Shown here piece after piece: positions 18,814 through 29,344 of a DNA stretch of 64,000 bases. The translations under genes and the position numbers were made by a program. This stretch comes from Kiritimatiellota bacterium (GTDB lineage Bacteria > Verrucomicrobiota > Kiritimatiellia > JAAZAB01). Where the stretch lies: contig JAPLSY010000053.1 in assembly GCA_026398415.1 (NCBI GenBank), positions 1 through 64,000 on the forward strand, written 5' to 3'. Positions within the stretch are counted from its first letter, which is position 1. Every line of letters begins with the position of its first letter. A model generated the notes under the pieces. The model was not told the origin of the DNA. It did not search any database and worked only from the letters and a program-made list of their open reading frames with translations.

Positions 18814-19442
18814 TAGTGTTGCGGCGCATTCAAGAAACGGCGCTGGCCCAAATCGCTGCGTGCGGGAAGGTGACCGAGACGGAATTGGCCCAAATGACGG
18901 GGGTAAGCCGGACACCGGTGCGGGAAGCGTTGGCCGGCCTGATGGCCAACAGCATTCTTATCCGGCGCCAAAACGTTGGGATAGTTCTCAAATCTCCGGC
19001 GACGAACGAGATTGTTGAGCTTTATGAAGCGCGTGCTGCCATTGAATGCGCTGCGGCAAGATTGACTGCTGAACGGGCGGAATCCGCCTGGAAACAGCGT
19101 CTGCTGGCTCTGGCAAAGGTCGTAGATCGCGTGCCGGCTTCCCGAAAAAAAACCGCCTATTTTGACGATCGTGCGGACTGCCGTTTTCATAAAAACATTG
19201 TGGATGCCTGCGGAAACCGCCATTTACAGCGTTTGTATGAGCATTTTCAGATGCTTAGACTGACGCTGTGTTTCGGTCATCTGCATCAGTTGCTTGTCAT
19301 GCGCCATACGCACGTGCATATCGCCGAAGCTTTGATTTCTGGCCGGGCGGACAAGGCTGAAAGGACCGTGCGCCTTCATATCAACGAAGCGATCAGGGAA
19401 CATAGTCGGGCAAATGAAAAAATCAGCCGTGAAAGGGGCTAA
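18795..19442 (+). CDS. GntR-family regulator, FadR/FCD subfamily
   Basis: 215 residues. The N-terminal winged helix-turn-helix (about 10-75) has VTETELAQMTGVSRTPVREALAGL and then a wing strand. The C-terminal FCD domain has ELYEARAAIECAAARL and the metal/effector His and Asp residues (DDRADCRFHKNIVDACGN, HTHVHIAEALISG). FCD members sense small organic acids or sugar acids and bind TTGTnnACAA-like palindromes, which matches the sites in both promoter copies. It likely controls the uroD-like gene and the downstream genes through 30.3 kb. Effector unknown. Confidence 0.92.
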   Translation: MDVKKEVVLRRIQETALAQIAACGKVTETELAQMTGVSRTPVREALAGLMANSILIRRQNVGIVLKSPATNEIVELYEARAAIECAAARLTAERAESAWKQRLLALAKVVDRVPASRKKTAYFDDRADCRFHKNIVDACGNRHLQRLYEHFQMLRLTLCFGHLHQLLVMRHTHVHIAEALISGRADKAERTVRLHINEAIREHSRANEKISRERG

Positions 19443-19554
19443 GCGCTACAGACCGATTTAAAAAAAATGACGGCGGAAAGACGGTGCGAGGCCTTGGGCG
19501 TTGGACATTACCCAACCCCTCCATGGATTCGCTATCAAACGAAAGGCAATTATT

Positions 19555-21168
19555 ATGAAACTCGGTTTCCTGATTTTAGTGATCTGTATCGCCGCCCTGA
19601 TGTTGTTGTTCTGGCGCGCAAATGGACCTGGAGCAAAGGAACGCGATCGCATGCCTAAGAGCGGCGAGCATCCGTCGGGCGCGGCGGGGATAATGTTCAA
19701 TCAGGATTCTTGCCAATTCTTCTGTGGCCGCAGTACGAAGCGACTGTCTTTGGCTGAAGTGGAGGCGCTTGTCATGGCCGAGGCCGGCACGCAGATCAAG
19801 GAAATGCTCTTCAACGTGAACTGTCAGCGCACGAGCTACGACAGTAAAGTGTGGCCGCCTGTTTGGAAGGGTCTTGACCCCAACGCTCCGGACAATCAGC
19901 CGCTGTTTGCCAGCGCGCCCTCGAATGAGCAGCAGAGCGCGCGGGCGTGGATTCAGTTGGCCTGGCAACTTAACCAGGACGGCATCGACCCCTACAAGGT
20001 GTGGACGGAGCGCTGTCGCAAGCTGGGAATCTCTCCCTGGATCAGCATGCGCATGAACGATGTCCACGGTGTCCAAGATCCGAACTATTATCTGCACGGC
20101 GATTTCTGGCGCGCCCACCCTGAATTCCGACGCGTCAACTACGGGGCAGCCGGCGACTGGAACGATGCCGCGTTCGATTATGGGCATCCTGAAGTGCGCG
20201 AGCACCATATGAACCTGATTCGCGAACTGGCCCAGCGCTATGACTTCGACGGCTTCGAAATGGACTTCATGCGGTTTGGTTATCTGTTCCGGCCGGGACA
20301 CGAGGCCGAGGGCGCCAAGCAGCTTACGGAGTTCATCCGCGAGGCGCGCCGGGTGATGGATGAGGCCGAGAAGCGGGTGGGGCATCGCATAGCGCTTTCC
20401 GCGCGCGTTCCCTATCGCCCGGAAACGGCGCTGCTGATGGGCTACGATGTTGCGACGTGGGCGCAAGAAGGACTGGTCGACTGGATCGTGCCGACTCCGT
20501 TTTTCGCAACCATTGACAACGACATGCCCATAGATATTTGGAAGCAACTGCTGCAGAAGACCAAGGTGAAAGTCGCCGCCGGCTTAGAGGCCGGAATAAG
20601 TCCATACCCGTCGTTTCCACTTAGGCAGGGCAATACCATCGAGACCCTCCGCGGCAGCGCCGCTTCATACCTGGTTCGCGGGGCCGATAGGATATACGCG
20701 TTCAACCTGTTTGACAGCGTTCCGGCCGATCCGATGCACCACAAGATCATGTCGGAAATCGGGGACCTCAAGACGATACTTGGGAAGACCAGGCGTCACG
20801 TGCTTACGTATCACGACGTTGCCGCCCCCGGCGAGCGCAGTACTTATCAGCTTCCCGCAGGCATCGGTCAGGGGGCGCGGTCCAGCTTCCGCATTCACAC
20901 GGGACCCAAGCCGGACACCGAGGAAGTCAGCGTGATGTTGGGCAGTGAAACAGACGCCTTCGACGCGTCCACACTGGAAGTCAGAGTCAATGGTGTCGTC
21001 TGCGCGTTTTCCGGCGATGTCAAATTGGAGAAGCCTGCGCCGTCCGGTCCTGTCGGCGGGTACAGCGTGCCAAAATCCGCGATGAACGAAGGCTACAACC
21101 TCATCGAGATTCACGCGCTCAAGGCCGTGCGCCTGAACTGGGTTGAGTTCTACTTCAAGGGTTCATAG
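19555..21168 (+). CDS. Signal-anchored GHL-type putative glycosyl hydrolase
   Basis: 537 residues from ATG 19555 (GAAAGG upstream); the longer frame adds a poor N-terminus. MKLGFLILVICIAALMLLFW is a signal anchor. The barrel contains GISPWISMRMNDVHG, FDYGHPEVREHHMNLIRELAQRYDFDGFEMDFMRFGYLF (probable catalytic acid region EMDF) and TYLVRGADRIYAFNLFDS-like end strands. The C-terminal ~100 residues form a beta domain. The protein at 30627 shares these motifs (WSMRMNDTHD, DIDGLELDFLRHP), so the two are relatives. Substrate unknown; the family is only predicted to be glycosidic. Confidence 0.75.
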   Translation: MKLGFLILVICIAALMLLFWRANGPGAKERDRMPKSGEHPSGAAGIMFNQDSCQFFCGRSTKRLSLAEVEALVMAEAGTQIKEMLFNVNCQRTSYDSKVWPPVWKGLDPNAPDNQPLFASAPSNEQQSARAWIQLAWQLNQDGIDPYKVWTERCRKLGISPWISMRMNDVHGVQDPNYYLHGDFWRAHPEFRRVNYGAAGDWNDAAFDYGHPEVREHHMNLIRELAQRYDFDGFEMDFMRFGYLFRPGHEAEGAKQLTEFIREARRVMDEAEKRVGHRIALSARVPYRPETALLMGYDVATWAQEGLVDWIVPTPFFATIDNDMPIDIWKQLLQKTKVKVAAGLEAGISPYPSFPLRQGNTIETLRGSAASYLVRGADRIYAFNLFDSVPADPMHHKIMSEIGDLKTILGKTRRHVLTYHDVAAPGERSTYQLPAGIGQGARSSFRIHTGPKPDTEEVSVMLGSETDAFDASTLEVRVNGVVCAFSGDVKLEKPAPSGPVGGYSVPKSAMNEGYNLIEIHALKAVRLNWVEFYFKGS

Positions 21169-21315
21169 ATGGGTAGCTACTGCGGCAACAGAATCTTGTC
21201 AAGCGAGTCCGCACGCGTGCCGGCAGGTTGGCGTTAACAGAATAAAGTTCCGTGACGATATCGAAACGTTGGGAATTAAACAAGGCAACATAGGCCGGTG
21301 GCAAGGAGTTTTATC

Positions 21316-22215
21316 ATGCAAAAGTTCAAGGGTATCATGCCCGCAATTATCAGCCCCTGCGACGCAAACGACGGTTTTTGTGAAGACGCTTTCGCCGCGG
21401 TTGCGACGTATCTTTATGGGCAAAGCGTTCACGGTTTGTATGTTTGCGGCGCAACCGGCGACGGTTTCAGCATGCGTCTGGATGAACGCAAACGCGCGAC
21501 GGAAATAGCGGCAAAAGTTTCCAAAGATTTTAAAGGCGTGGTCATCACTCACGTAGGGGCTACCAACAATCGCGATGCCTGCGAGCTTGGCGCCCACGCC
21601 GCGAAAGTTGGCGCGGATGCAGTTTCGAGTATGCCGCCGTCGAATAAAAGTTATGCGCAACTCAAGGATTACTACACTGCGGCAACCAAAGCCGCGGGAA
21701 TCCCGCTGTTTATTTATCACATTCCCGCGGTTACCGGCCAGAATCTGTCATTGCCGCAATTGCTGGAGTTGCTGGATATTCCTGGTGTTGTCGGTTTGAA
21801 ATTCAGCGACGCGAATCTTTTCGTGCTCAAGCGGATTCTGTTGGAACGGCCTAAGGCTATCGCGTTTAACGGCAACGATGAGCTTCTCTGCCCGGGATTA
21901 CTGTATGGAGCGCATGGTGGAATCGGCTTGACCTATAACATCTTCCCCAAGCTTTTCGTCAAATTGTACGAAGCCGTTCAGTCCGGCGATTGGCGCCGTG
22001 CGATGGAACTGCAGAACAGCTTCCAACCGTTCCTCGGCGTAGCTATCAACCACAATGTTTTTGCCGTGCTCAACCTGATGATGAAAGAAAAAGGCTTTGG
22101 CCCATTCTGCACCCGCCGGCCCAGAATTGAACTCAGCGCCGCACAGGCAAAGCAATTTCACGCTGAGGCGGATGGATATCTCGCGATAATTGAAAAAACA
22201 GTTGCGGCTAAATAA
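21316..22215 (+). CDS. Dihydrodipicolinate synthase/N-acetylneuraminate lyase family aldolase
   Basis: 299 residues from ATG 21316, AAGGAG seven bases upstream. It is a class I aldolase barrel: carboxylate-binding GATGDG (45-50), catalytic Tyr134 in FIYHIPAVTG, Schiff-base Lys162 in GVVGLKFSD. GATGDG in place of GGTTGE and the YHIPAVTG segment fit sugar-acid or sialic-acid lyases better than DapA. It lies in the GntR-controlled cluster, so cleavage of a 2-keto-3-deoxy sugar acid to pyruvate is the likely role. The M24 gene follows after 67 bp. Confidence 0.85.
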   Translation: MQKFKGIMPAIISPCDANDGFCEDAFAAVATYLYGQSVHGLYVCGATGDGFSMRLDERKRATEIAAKVSKDFKGVVITHVGATNNRDACELGAHAAKVGADAVSSMPPSNKSYAQLKDYYTAATKAAGIPLFIYHIPAVTGQNLSLPQLLELLDIPGVVGLKFSDANLFVLKRILLERPKAIAFNGNDELLCPGLLYGAHGGIGLTYNIFPKLFVKLYEAVQSGDWRRAMELQNSFQPFLGVAINHNVFAVLNLMMKEKGFGPFCTRRPRIELSAAQAKQFHAEADGYLAIIEKTVAAK

Positions 22216-22282
22216 GGTTTGTTCCGGCGTATGCGCGTTAATTTCACGCATATCATGGAAACCTCAAATAAGGAATCTTGTT

Positions 22283-23518
22283 GTGTCAATCCAGCCGGTT
22301 AATACCCCAGCGAGCCAGTACGCGGAATTTCCCGTTGCGGAATATAAAAATCGCGTCGCAAAGGTGCGCCGGCAAATGCAATCGCAAAAAGTCGACGCAT
22401 TGCTGCTTACCTCAGAGATTAATTTGCGATACGTTGCCGGCGGCCCGCTTACGGAGCTGTTTCTTGACAAACATAATACGTTTTTCTGCATTCTGCCAGC
22501 CGACGATTCCATCGGGCCGGCGCTGATCATGTCCAGCGGTCGCGAAGGCCCGGCACAGGCCTCGTGGATAAAGGACCGGCGTTTTTGGGGCTACGGCAAG
22601 ACTGGTTCGATCATGGACCAGAGCGAATGGCTGAAACTTGTAAGCAGTACGCTTGCGGAAAAAGGCCTGTCGAACGGGACGATCGGCATAGAGCTGGATA
22701 ACGGCCAGCGCATCGGCCTGACCATCTCGAATTTCAACCAATTGCGCGAAGCGCTGCCTAACGTTAAGTTCCGTTCTTCCGCGCCGGTGGTTCAGCCGGT
22801 GATGGCTATCAAATCCGAACTTGAAATCGCCAAGATTCGTAAATCCTGCCACATTACCTGTGCCGCCTTCCAAAAAGCCTTGAGCGCGTTGTACACCGGC
22901 ATGAGCGAGAAGGAAGCCGCCAGTATCGTTCGCTCGGAAATGTTCCGCCGCGGTGCGACCGGCCAGGGATTCCTGGCATTATTTGGCGGCCCAAGGGGCA
23001 TCTGGGCTGACGCAATCGCCTGCGATTACAAGTTCAAGCAAGGCGATATGATCATGTTTGACGGCGGATGTTGCGTGGATGGCTACTTTGCCGACGTTTC
23101 GAGAATGGCGTGGATGGGCGAGCCTCCGACGCAGGACCGCAACTGGTACGAACTGGCAAGGCAGGCCAACGCAAGCGCACTTTCGGTAATCAGGCCCGGC
23201 GTAACAATGCGTGCGGTTCACGCCGCAGGCCAGCGTCCTTTCCGTGAAAACGGGGCCGGCGACCTGCTGGTATTCGGCGGCGGACAACTGGGCCACGGAT
23301 TTGGGCTGACCGTTCACGAACTGCCGGATATCTCCGCCACATCCGAAGAGACGTTCCAGCCCGGTATGGTAATAGCGGTCGAACCGGCAATTGCCAATAC
23401 GCCCAACTGGGCAAAGTCGCAAAGGTTCTTCATTGTCGAGAACAACATCGTTATAACCGAAACCGGCTATGAAATGTTGACGCCGATGTCGGATGAACTG
23501 TTTGTCGTTGAAAAATAA
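22283..23518 (+). CDS. M24-family (creatinase/Xaa-Pro peptidase-like) protein
   Basis: 411 residues from GTG 22283 with AGGAA seven bases upstream. An N-terminal creatinase-type domain (to ~150) precedes the pita-bread fold. Metal-ligand positions are present: MIMFDGGCCVDGYFADVSRM (two Asp), LGHGFGLTVHELP (His), VIAVEPAI (Glu) and FFIVENNIVIT (Glu). Members cleave Xaa-Pro bonds or hydrolyse creatine and similar C-N bonds. In a sugar-catabolic neighbourhood the substrate may be an amide or guanidino compound rather than a peptide; this is speculation. Confidence 0.82.
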   Translation: MSIQPVNTPASQYAEFPVAEYKNRVAKVRRQMQSQKVDALLLTSEINLRYVAGGPLTELFLDKHNTFFCILPADDSIGPALIMSSGREGPAQASWIKDRRFWGYGKTGSIMDQSEWLKLVSSTLAEKGLSNGTIGIELDNGQRIGLTISNFNQLREALPNVKFRSSAPVVQPVMAIKSELEIAKIRKSCHITCAAFQKALSALYTGMSEKEAASIVRSEMFRRGATGQGFLALFGGPRGIWADAIACDYKFKQGDMIMFDGGCCVDGYFADVSRMAWMGEPPTQDRNWYELARQANASALSVIRPGVTMRAVHAAGQRPFRENGAGDLLVFGGGQLGHGFGLTVHELPDISATSEETFQPGMVIAVEPAIANTPNWAKSQRFFIVENNIVITETGYEMLTPMSDELFVVEK

Positions 23519-23545
23519 ATTTACGCCCAGTCGAAAGGCAACAAG

Positions 23546-25245
23546 ATGAAAACTCAAAAGATATTGATAATCGGCGGCGGGTTCTGGGGCAAGAACTGGC
23601 TGAAGGCGGTTACGTCGCATAATGGCGTTGAACTCGCCGGCATTGTTGATGTGAGTGATGATGTGTTGCGGGAAATCGCCGATCAATTCAATATCGCCAA
23701 AAAGTTTTGCTACAACGATATTCAAAACGCGTTGGACAATTCGGGTGCAGATATCGTTACGGTTGTGTTCCACCAGCCCGGCACTTGCCGGTAATCAGGC
23801 TTGGCATGGAAGCCGGCAAGCATGTAATTTGCGAAAAACCGCTGGCGGAGTCGGACGACTCGGCCCGGGCCATCGCGGAGATAGTTCGCGCCAGGCCTTT
23901 GCAGAAATTCATGGTCTCGCAGACGCGGCGCTTTACAAACCAGGTCGCGACGATAAAGGATTTCATCGACTCCGGGCGGCTTGGCGCGATCGACACTATC
24001 CTGTTCGATCATCGCGTCAATTATACCGGCGGCGGATATCGCCAGCGGATGGACTATCCGATTCTGGAGGATATGATCACGCACCACCTTGATGGCCTGC
24101 GGTATATTACCGGCCAGGAACCGGTCTCGGTTTATGTTGAGTCGTGGAATCCTGCGTGGAGTCAGTTCACCGGCAAGGCGTCGAACAACATGCTCGTAAC
24201 CATGACCGGCGGGATCCACGTGAACTATTACGCATCGTGGACTTCCAGGGGCCAGGTCAACAGCTACGATGGACTTGTGAAAATCGTTGGCCGCAATGGG
24301 TCGCTGGAGCTTGTTGACGGCGACACGCTGTTTTTCTATCCCGACACCGGCGCCGAGCAGCAACCCGATTGCCCCAAAGCCGAGCGAATAGCGATGGTCG
24401 ATTTGCACGACAAGGAAATTCACGGCGTGATCAACGCTTTCCTGCATGCGCTGGAAACCAATGCCGTGCCGCCGTGCAATATAGAGGACAACCTGAAAAC
24501 TTTTGCCTTCAACTGCGCCGTTCTGGAAGCCGGCAAAACCGATGCGAAAAAGAATTTATCGTTAGGCGGGCAGTTTAATAGCGCATTAATTTCCGTGCCA
24601 AAACTGGAAGAAGATTGCTACGACTGGTATGCAAGGCACGAGGATGTTTTGCGTGCCGGCCGCAAGATTGATCCTGAAATCGTGCTCATCGGCGATTCGA
24701 TAACCCACTTTTGGGGTGGCGAACCGGCATCCGAAACTGTTCGCGGGCCTATATCATGGCAGGCCACATTCGGCAAATATCGCACACTGAATATGGGTTT
24801 CGGCTGGGACCGCATACAGAACGTTTTATGGCGGCTTGAGCATGGCGAGTTTAACGGACTTGCGCCGCATCTTGTGATTTTGAATATCGGGATCAACAAT
24901 ACCAGCGCAACGCCGAACGCAAGATGCAATACGCCGGAAGAAATAGCCGAGGGCATAAGCGCGATTTGTTGCCGTCTGCGCAAGTTCGCCCCCAATGTCA
25001 GCATAATAGTTATGGGGCTTTTCCCCTGCGGCCAATATCCTGCGGATGAACGCAGACCCCTGGTAGCCCGGATAAATCGCAACCTTGCGGCTATAGCGCG
25101 GGAAACAGGCGTTACCTTTCTTGACATCGGGCATCTGTTTCTTGAGCCTGACGGCAGTATTTCAAGTGAAATAATGTCCGACTTTACGCATCCAACCGAA
25201 AAGGGTTATATGCTATGGGCGAAAGCGATTCGTCCTTTGCTATAA
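23546..25245 (+). pseudogene. Gfo/Idh/MocA oxidoreductase fused to SGNH hydrolase, frameshifted
   Basis: The frame from ATG 23546 (ILIIGGGFWGKNWLKAV, NAD-binding) stops at 23794. The rest continues one frame over: PPARHLPVIRLGMEAGKHVICEKPLAES is the expected next segment. One extra G after GTG at 23765-23767 would restore VTVVVPPARHL, so a one-base deletion is the simplest explanation. No slippery heptamer is seen. After ~340 oxidoreductase residues the frame runs into a complete SGNH hydrolase: IGDSITHFWGG (24691), LNIGINNTS, DFTHPTEKGY (Asp/His at ~25180). This fusion would couple sugar oxidation with de-esterification. It could be an assembly error. Confidence 0.75.
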
Positions 25246-25289
25246 CCTGTAAATTATCAAGCAAGGCGGTTAAATTAAGGAGAAGCAGC

Positions 25290-28034
25290 TTGAAAAGACA
25301 GTTGACCACCAAAGGATTTGAAGATTTTTCCAAGGGCACCTTCGGCAATGGCGGACAGAACCTCTATGTTTCCTGTCAAGGCATATTGCAGCGCATCCAC
25401 CAGACCGATCTTACCCGCAACGGTTATGTTGATTTAGTCTTTTGCAATTCCCAGAAGCACGAGGAAAATACCCCAGTATATCTTTACCCCGACCCGGTCC
25501 ATTTTTCCGAAAAAAGAGAAGAACTGTTCATCCGCGGGTCAGCGTGCGCGGAAGTCGCGGATATCAGCGGCGCCGGTTATGATGACCTGGTTATCGGCTG
25601 CGGTTGGGACGGGATAAACCTGCAGCTCAACGCGGTAATCCTCTATGGCGCCGAAGAAGGCCTGACCAATAAATACCTGGATTTTTTGCCGGCGCCCAAA
25701 TCATACGCGGTGGCCGCGGGTGATTTCAAAGGCGCCGGCCGAACAAGCCTGGCGTTTTTTTCAGAGGGGAAAATCAAGGTTTTTTATCAGGGGGCCAAGG
25801 GGTTCCCCTTTGACGTGTACGCGACGCATGACTTTTCCGGGGCGCAGCAAATTGCCGCCATTTGGGACGGCAAAGTCAGGAGACATCATCTTATAATAAA
25901 AAAATCAGACGGCAGCTGCTTCCTGATCAAAGCATCATCCAGCGGTCTTGATTTTCAAGGCGAGCATATAAAATTGTGTGATCAAGAACCGGCTGGCAAG
26001 GGCGATGAAGCATCTCTCCAAACAAAAAATGCAGGTTCTGCTCTCCAAACAGTTAAAGCAAGTGAATCCCGGATCCGGGTGCTGACGTTGAAAGTTAAAA
26101 ATTCAGCCGAGGCACAGACCTATGTCTTCATCGCCCATAAGCACAAGTGCTTTCTCTATCCGTATGCGGATTTCAAATTAGGTGTTCCCCTGGTTTTTAA
26201 CTGTGAAAACGCGATCGCCATAGCGAGTGGTGACATCAACAAAAGCGGTTTTATCGACCTTGTTTTTGCCTGCCGGGATACCTCGACCGGCAAGGAGGCG
26301 TCCTGGATTTATTATGGCGATGCAAACGGCTGGAGTGAAAAAAACCGGCGTGCCTTGAACACGCTCAACGCCTGCGATGTGGCCCTTGCCGACTTCAGCG
26401 GGCAGGGCTACCAGGACATTGTCATCTGCCAGGGCAATACGGAAGAGTCTTATACCTGCCAAACACTCGTTTTCTGCACAAACGCCGGCGGGCTCTCCAA
26501 GGAGCCCATCCGCCTTCTGGCGCATAATCCCGTGCGTGCACTGGTGGTCCGTGCCGGCAAAGCCGGGAAACCCCAGCTGGTTGTTATAAACCGGCAGAGC
26601 GGGTCGCGGATTGGCAATGGCGATTCATTCATTTATCCCGGAGGGCCCGGGGGTTTTACCAGGGCGAATCGCATTGATCTGCAATCCTGGGGCGCCTGCG
26701 ACATGGTTTGCTGCGATGTAAATGATAGCGGGCATCCCGATTTAGTATTTGCGAATACCGCGGAACTGTCACCCTGGCTCGACCCCGGCTCCTACATATT
26801 CAAAGGCTCGGATAAGGGATACCATTATGCTCCGGATATTGTATTGCCCACCGCGCAAGCTTCACGGGTAATTACCGGCGACTTTAATCGGGACGGGTTT
26901 CTTGACCTGGCTTTCATCTGTTCCAATAGCCCCCACGTGATCGTTTTTTATGGTTCGGCAAAGGGGTTCCTCCCTGAAAACAGCGTTAAAATAAAACTGG
27001 AATACAAGGGGAAAATATATAAAGAACTGCGCGGAGTTTTTTGCGCCGACCTGAATAATGACGGCTGGCTGGATATTTGCATTGCCACGTTTTATGAAAA
27101 CGAGAGCTTTATATTGTGGGGCGGCCCGAAGGGATACAGTTTTGACAATGTCCAGGCGCTCGAGGTTCACCAGGCTTGTGCCATAAATGTTGCCGATCTC
27201 AACAAGGACGGGTATCCCGATCTTATAATCGGCGGGTTTGCCCATGGCTGTGACGCTATTCAGAAAACCTTTGTGTATATATACTGGGGTTCAGCCGAGG
27301 GATACAGCGAAAACAGGAAAACCCTGCTGCCCGCCTCCACCGTTGTGTCGCTCGCAATAGCTGACTTTGACAATGACGGCTGGCTGGATATTTTTGTGTC
27401 TTCGTACCAGGATGGCAGGACGAGAGACCTCGATGCCTTCATCTACTGGAACCAGAAGGACAAAGGATTTTTGCCGCATAAACGGAAATTGCTGCGCGTC
27501 CATGCCGCAACTGGAAATGTTGCCGCTGATTTTAACGAAGACGGCTGGATTGACCTGGCCGTTGCCAATCATAAAGTCAACGGCGATCATCTCTGCGATT
27601 CCACGGTCTGGTATAACGGCCCCGGCGGGTTTGATGAAAAAAACACAATAGATCTGCCCACCGAAGGCGTTCACAGCATGGGCATGGTTGACGTCGGCAA
27701 TGTCATGGACCGTGGTCCGGATGAGTATTATACATCCATGCCATTTGAACTCGAAGCAGAGTGCGGGATCACTTCGTTCGAATGTGTTGCGGATATCCCG
27801 CGCAAGACCTGGGTGAAAGCACGATTCCGCCTGGCCGATTCCAGGTATGCATTGGAAAAAATGCCCTGGCAGGGCCCGGTTGGTCCAGACAATTGGTTCA
27901 ACATCGGGGAGCGTGTAGACAAAACATTGTTTCGAGGAAAATGGGTGCAGTACCGGCTGGCCGTGGGAGCCTATAATTCACTCAATACGCCACGGATCAG
28001 TCAAATCACGGTAAATTTGGAAACAATGCAGTGA
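25290..28034 (+). CDS. FG-GAP/VCBS repeat protein, paralogue of the 14491-17223 protein
   Basis: 914 residues from TTG 25290, AAGGAG seven bases upstream; the N-terminus then aligns with the paralogue (GFEDFSKGTFGNGGQNLYVS against GFKDFRDGTFGNAGQNLYVS). At least ten FG-GAP loops are visible (DLTRNGYVDLVF, DFNRDGFLDLAF, DLNNDGWLDICI, DLNKDGYPDLII, DFDNDGWLDIFV, DFNEDGWIDLAV). A divergent insert at ~225-300 has lost the loops. The C-terminal domain (KTWVKARFRLADSR...GKWVQYRLAVGA...TPRISQITVNL) is shared. No signal peptide. It follows the oxidoreductase-SGNH frame by 44 bp and is likely co-transcribed. Confidence 0.85.
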   Translation: MKRQLTTKGFEDFSKGTFGNGGQNLYVSCQGILQRIHQTDLTRNGYVDLVFCNSQKHEENTPVYLYPDPVHFSEKREELFIRGSACAEVADISGAGYDDLVIGCGWDGINLQLNAVILYGAEEGLTNKYLDFLPAPKSYAVAAGDFKGAGRTSLAFFSEGKIKVFYQGAKGFPFDVYATHDFSGAQQIAAIWDGKVRRHHLIIKKSDGSCFLIKASSSGLDFQGEHIKLCDQEPAGKGDEASLQTKNAGSALQTVKASESRIRVLTLKVKNSAEAQTYVFIAHKHKCFLYPYADFKLGVPLVFNCENAIAIASGDINKSGFIDLVFACRDTSTGKEASWIYYGDANGWSEKNRRALNTLNACDVALADFSGQGYQDIVICQGNTEESYTCQTLVFCTNAGGLSKEPIRLLAHNPVRALVVRAGKAGKPQLVVINRQSGSRIGNGDSFIYPGGPGGFTRANRIDLQSWGACDMVCCDVNDSGHPDLVFANTAELSPWLDPGSYIFKGSDKGYHYAPDIVLPTAQASRVITGDFNRDGFLDLAFICSNSPHVIVFYGSAKGFLPENSVKIKLEYKGKIYKELRGVFCADLNNDGWLDICIATFYENESFILWGGPKGYSFDNVQALEVHQACAINVADLNKDGYPDLIIGGFAHGCDAIQKTFVYIYWGSAEGYSENRKTLLPASTVVSLAIADFDNDGWLDIFVSSYQDGRTRDLDAFIYWNQKDKGFLPHKRKLLRVHAATGNVAADFNEDGWIDLAVANHKVNGDHLCDSTVWYNGPGGFDEKNTIDLPTEGVHSMGMVDVGNVMDRGPDEYYTSMPFELEAECGITSFECVADIPRKTWVKARFRLADSRYALEKMPWQGPVGPDNWFNIGERVDKTLFRGKWVQYRLAVGAYNSLNTPRISQITVNLETMQ

Positions 28035-28320
28035 TTAACTTAATACAGATCTTTATTTCAGCAGCGAAATTCTATTAGGATTTCCTGTGATCTTGGTTTT
28101 ACGCGCCGGAGACGAATGCTGACGGGGTTATGCGATGCCCCGGCCCGTTCAGCATGTCAATATTTTCGCCCACACCTATAATCCGAAATAACATTGACTT
28201 CGGATGGCTGAATAAGTACTAAGGGACCCAAGCAACAACAATTGGCCGGTGAGTTCGATTAATCATCGAACTAATTGTTCAAAAACGAAACGTCAGTTAT
28301 TAATCGAGGAGAGGGTATTC

Positions 28321-29274
28321 ATGAGCAAAAAGAAGAGCGCGGCCGTCCTTGGCGGAGCGCCTGATGCGGGGTCGGACCAAAAACTGCGCATTGTTTCCAT
28401 CGGCGCGCACCCGGCCGACGTTTTCGATCAGAGTGGCGGCACCATGTTGCACCACACGGCGCGCGGCGACTATGTCGCCTGTATTTCGCTCACCCACGGG
28501 GCGCGCGTTCACGATGCCGTGATCAGCGAAGATATGTTCCACCGCAAGGAAATTCCCGAAGCGGCTGAATTGACGCAGATGATCGGGGACCGCTCCGATG
28601 TGAAAGCGCAGGAAGTTCGGAAGGCGTGCAAGATCCTGGGCATTGATGATGTCTATTTCATGGGCATTGATGATTCCATCATGCTCGTGGAACGCGACAC
28701 TGTTCGCCGGCTGGCCCGTCTTTTACGCCAGATCCGCCCCGATATCATTCTGACCCATTACCCCTTCGAGGGCGACGGGCATGTGTCTTCGCATGCCGTG
28801 GGCGGCCAGATCGTGATGCATGCCGCAGGATTCGCCGGCAGCGTGGATCCCGGCGACCGCAATCCGCCCCTTCGCACGATGCAGACCTTTTTCTTCGGTG
28901 ATGGCGCGGCCCACGTACGCAATGGCTTGTGGGATGCCCGCGGTGGTTATACCAACGATGTGTTCGTGGATATCACGGATGTCATCGACAAGAAGTTCGC
29001 GGCGATGGAGTGCCTGGTCAGCCAGGGTTATGCCGGTGTCTATAACCGCAAGCGTATTGAGCATAGCGATGGTGCGTTTGGCGGCGGGAGTTTTTCCTAC
29101 GGGGAAGGGTTCATCCGGGCGGGTTCGGAGAAGCATTATTACCTGCCGATCACTGCGGATGCCCGCCAGCGCGCCAGGTCTTCGGACCATGAGGTTATGC
29201 GGCACTACTCATGGCGTATGCCCATGCCGGTGGCGGATACGATGGCTAACCGCCCGCCTTCATTGAAAGCATAA
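28321..29274 (+). CDS. PIG-L family deacetylase-like protein, copy 1
   Basis: 317 residues from ATG 28321 after CGAGGAGAGG. The LmbE/PIG-L fold starts at residue ~24 with VSIGAHPADVFDQSGGTM; the usual motif is HPDDE, so the Asp that acts as catalytic base in MshB-type enzymes is Ala here while the His and Asp zinc ligands stay. The third ligand region reads DGHVSSHAVGGQIVMHAAG. PIG-L enzymes remove N-acetyl groups from amino sugars. This variant may use another base or have a changed reaction. It is 96-97% identical to the next gene. Confidence 0.85.
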   Translation: MSKKKSAAVLGGAPDAGSDQKLRIVSIGAHPADVFDQSGGTMLHHTARGDYVACISLTHGARVHDAVISEDMFHRKEIPEAAELTQMIGDRSDVKAQEVRKACKILGIDDVYFMGIDDSIMLVERDTVRRLARLLRQIRPDIILTHYPFEGDGHVSSHAVGGQIVMHAAGFAGSVDPGDRNPPLRTMQTFFFGDGAAHVRNGLWDARGGYTNDVFVDITDVIDKKFAAMECLVSQGYAGVYNRKRIEHSDGAFGGGSFSYGEGFIRAGSEKHYYLPITADARQRARSSDHEVMRHYSWRMPMPVADTMANRPPSLKA

Positions 29275-29344
29275 CGCAGGCGGTGATTGTTTAACAAAGT
29301 AAAGCGAAACGAAACGATAGTTATTAATCGAGGAGAAGTTGTTC

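Noticed and set aside
23755..23795. Programmed -1 ribosomal frameshift in the Gfo/Idh gene
   Set aside because: The sequence around the shift (ACGGTTGTGTTCCACC) has no slippery heptamer and no obvious downstream pseudoknot; a one-base deletion is simpler.
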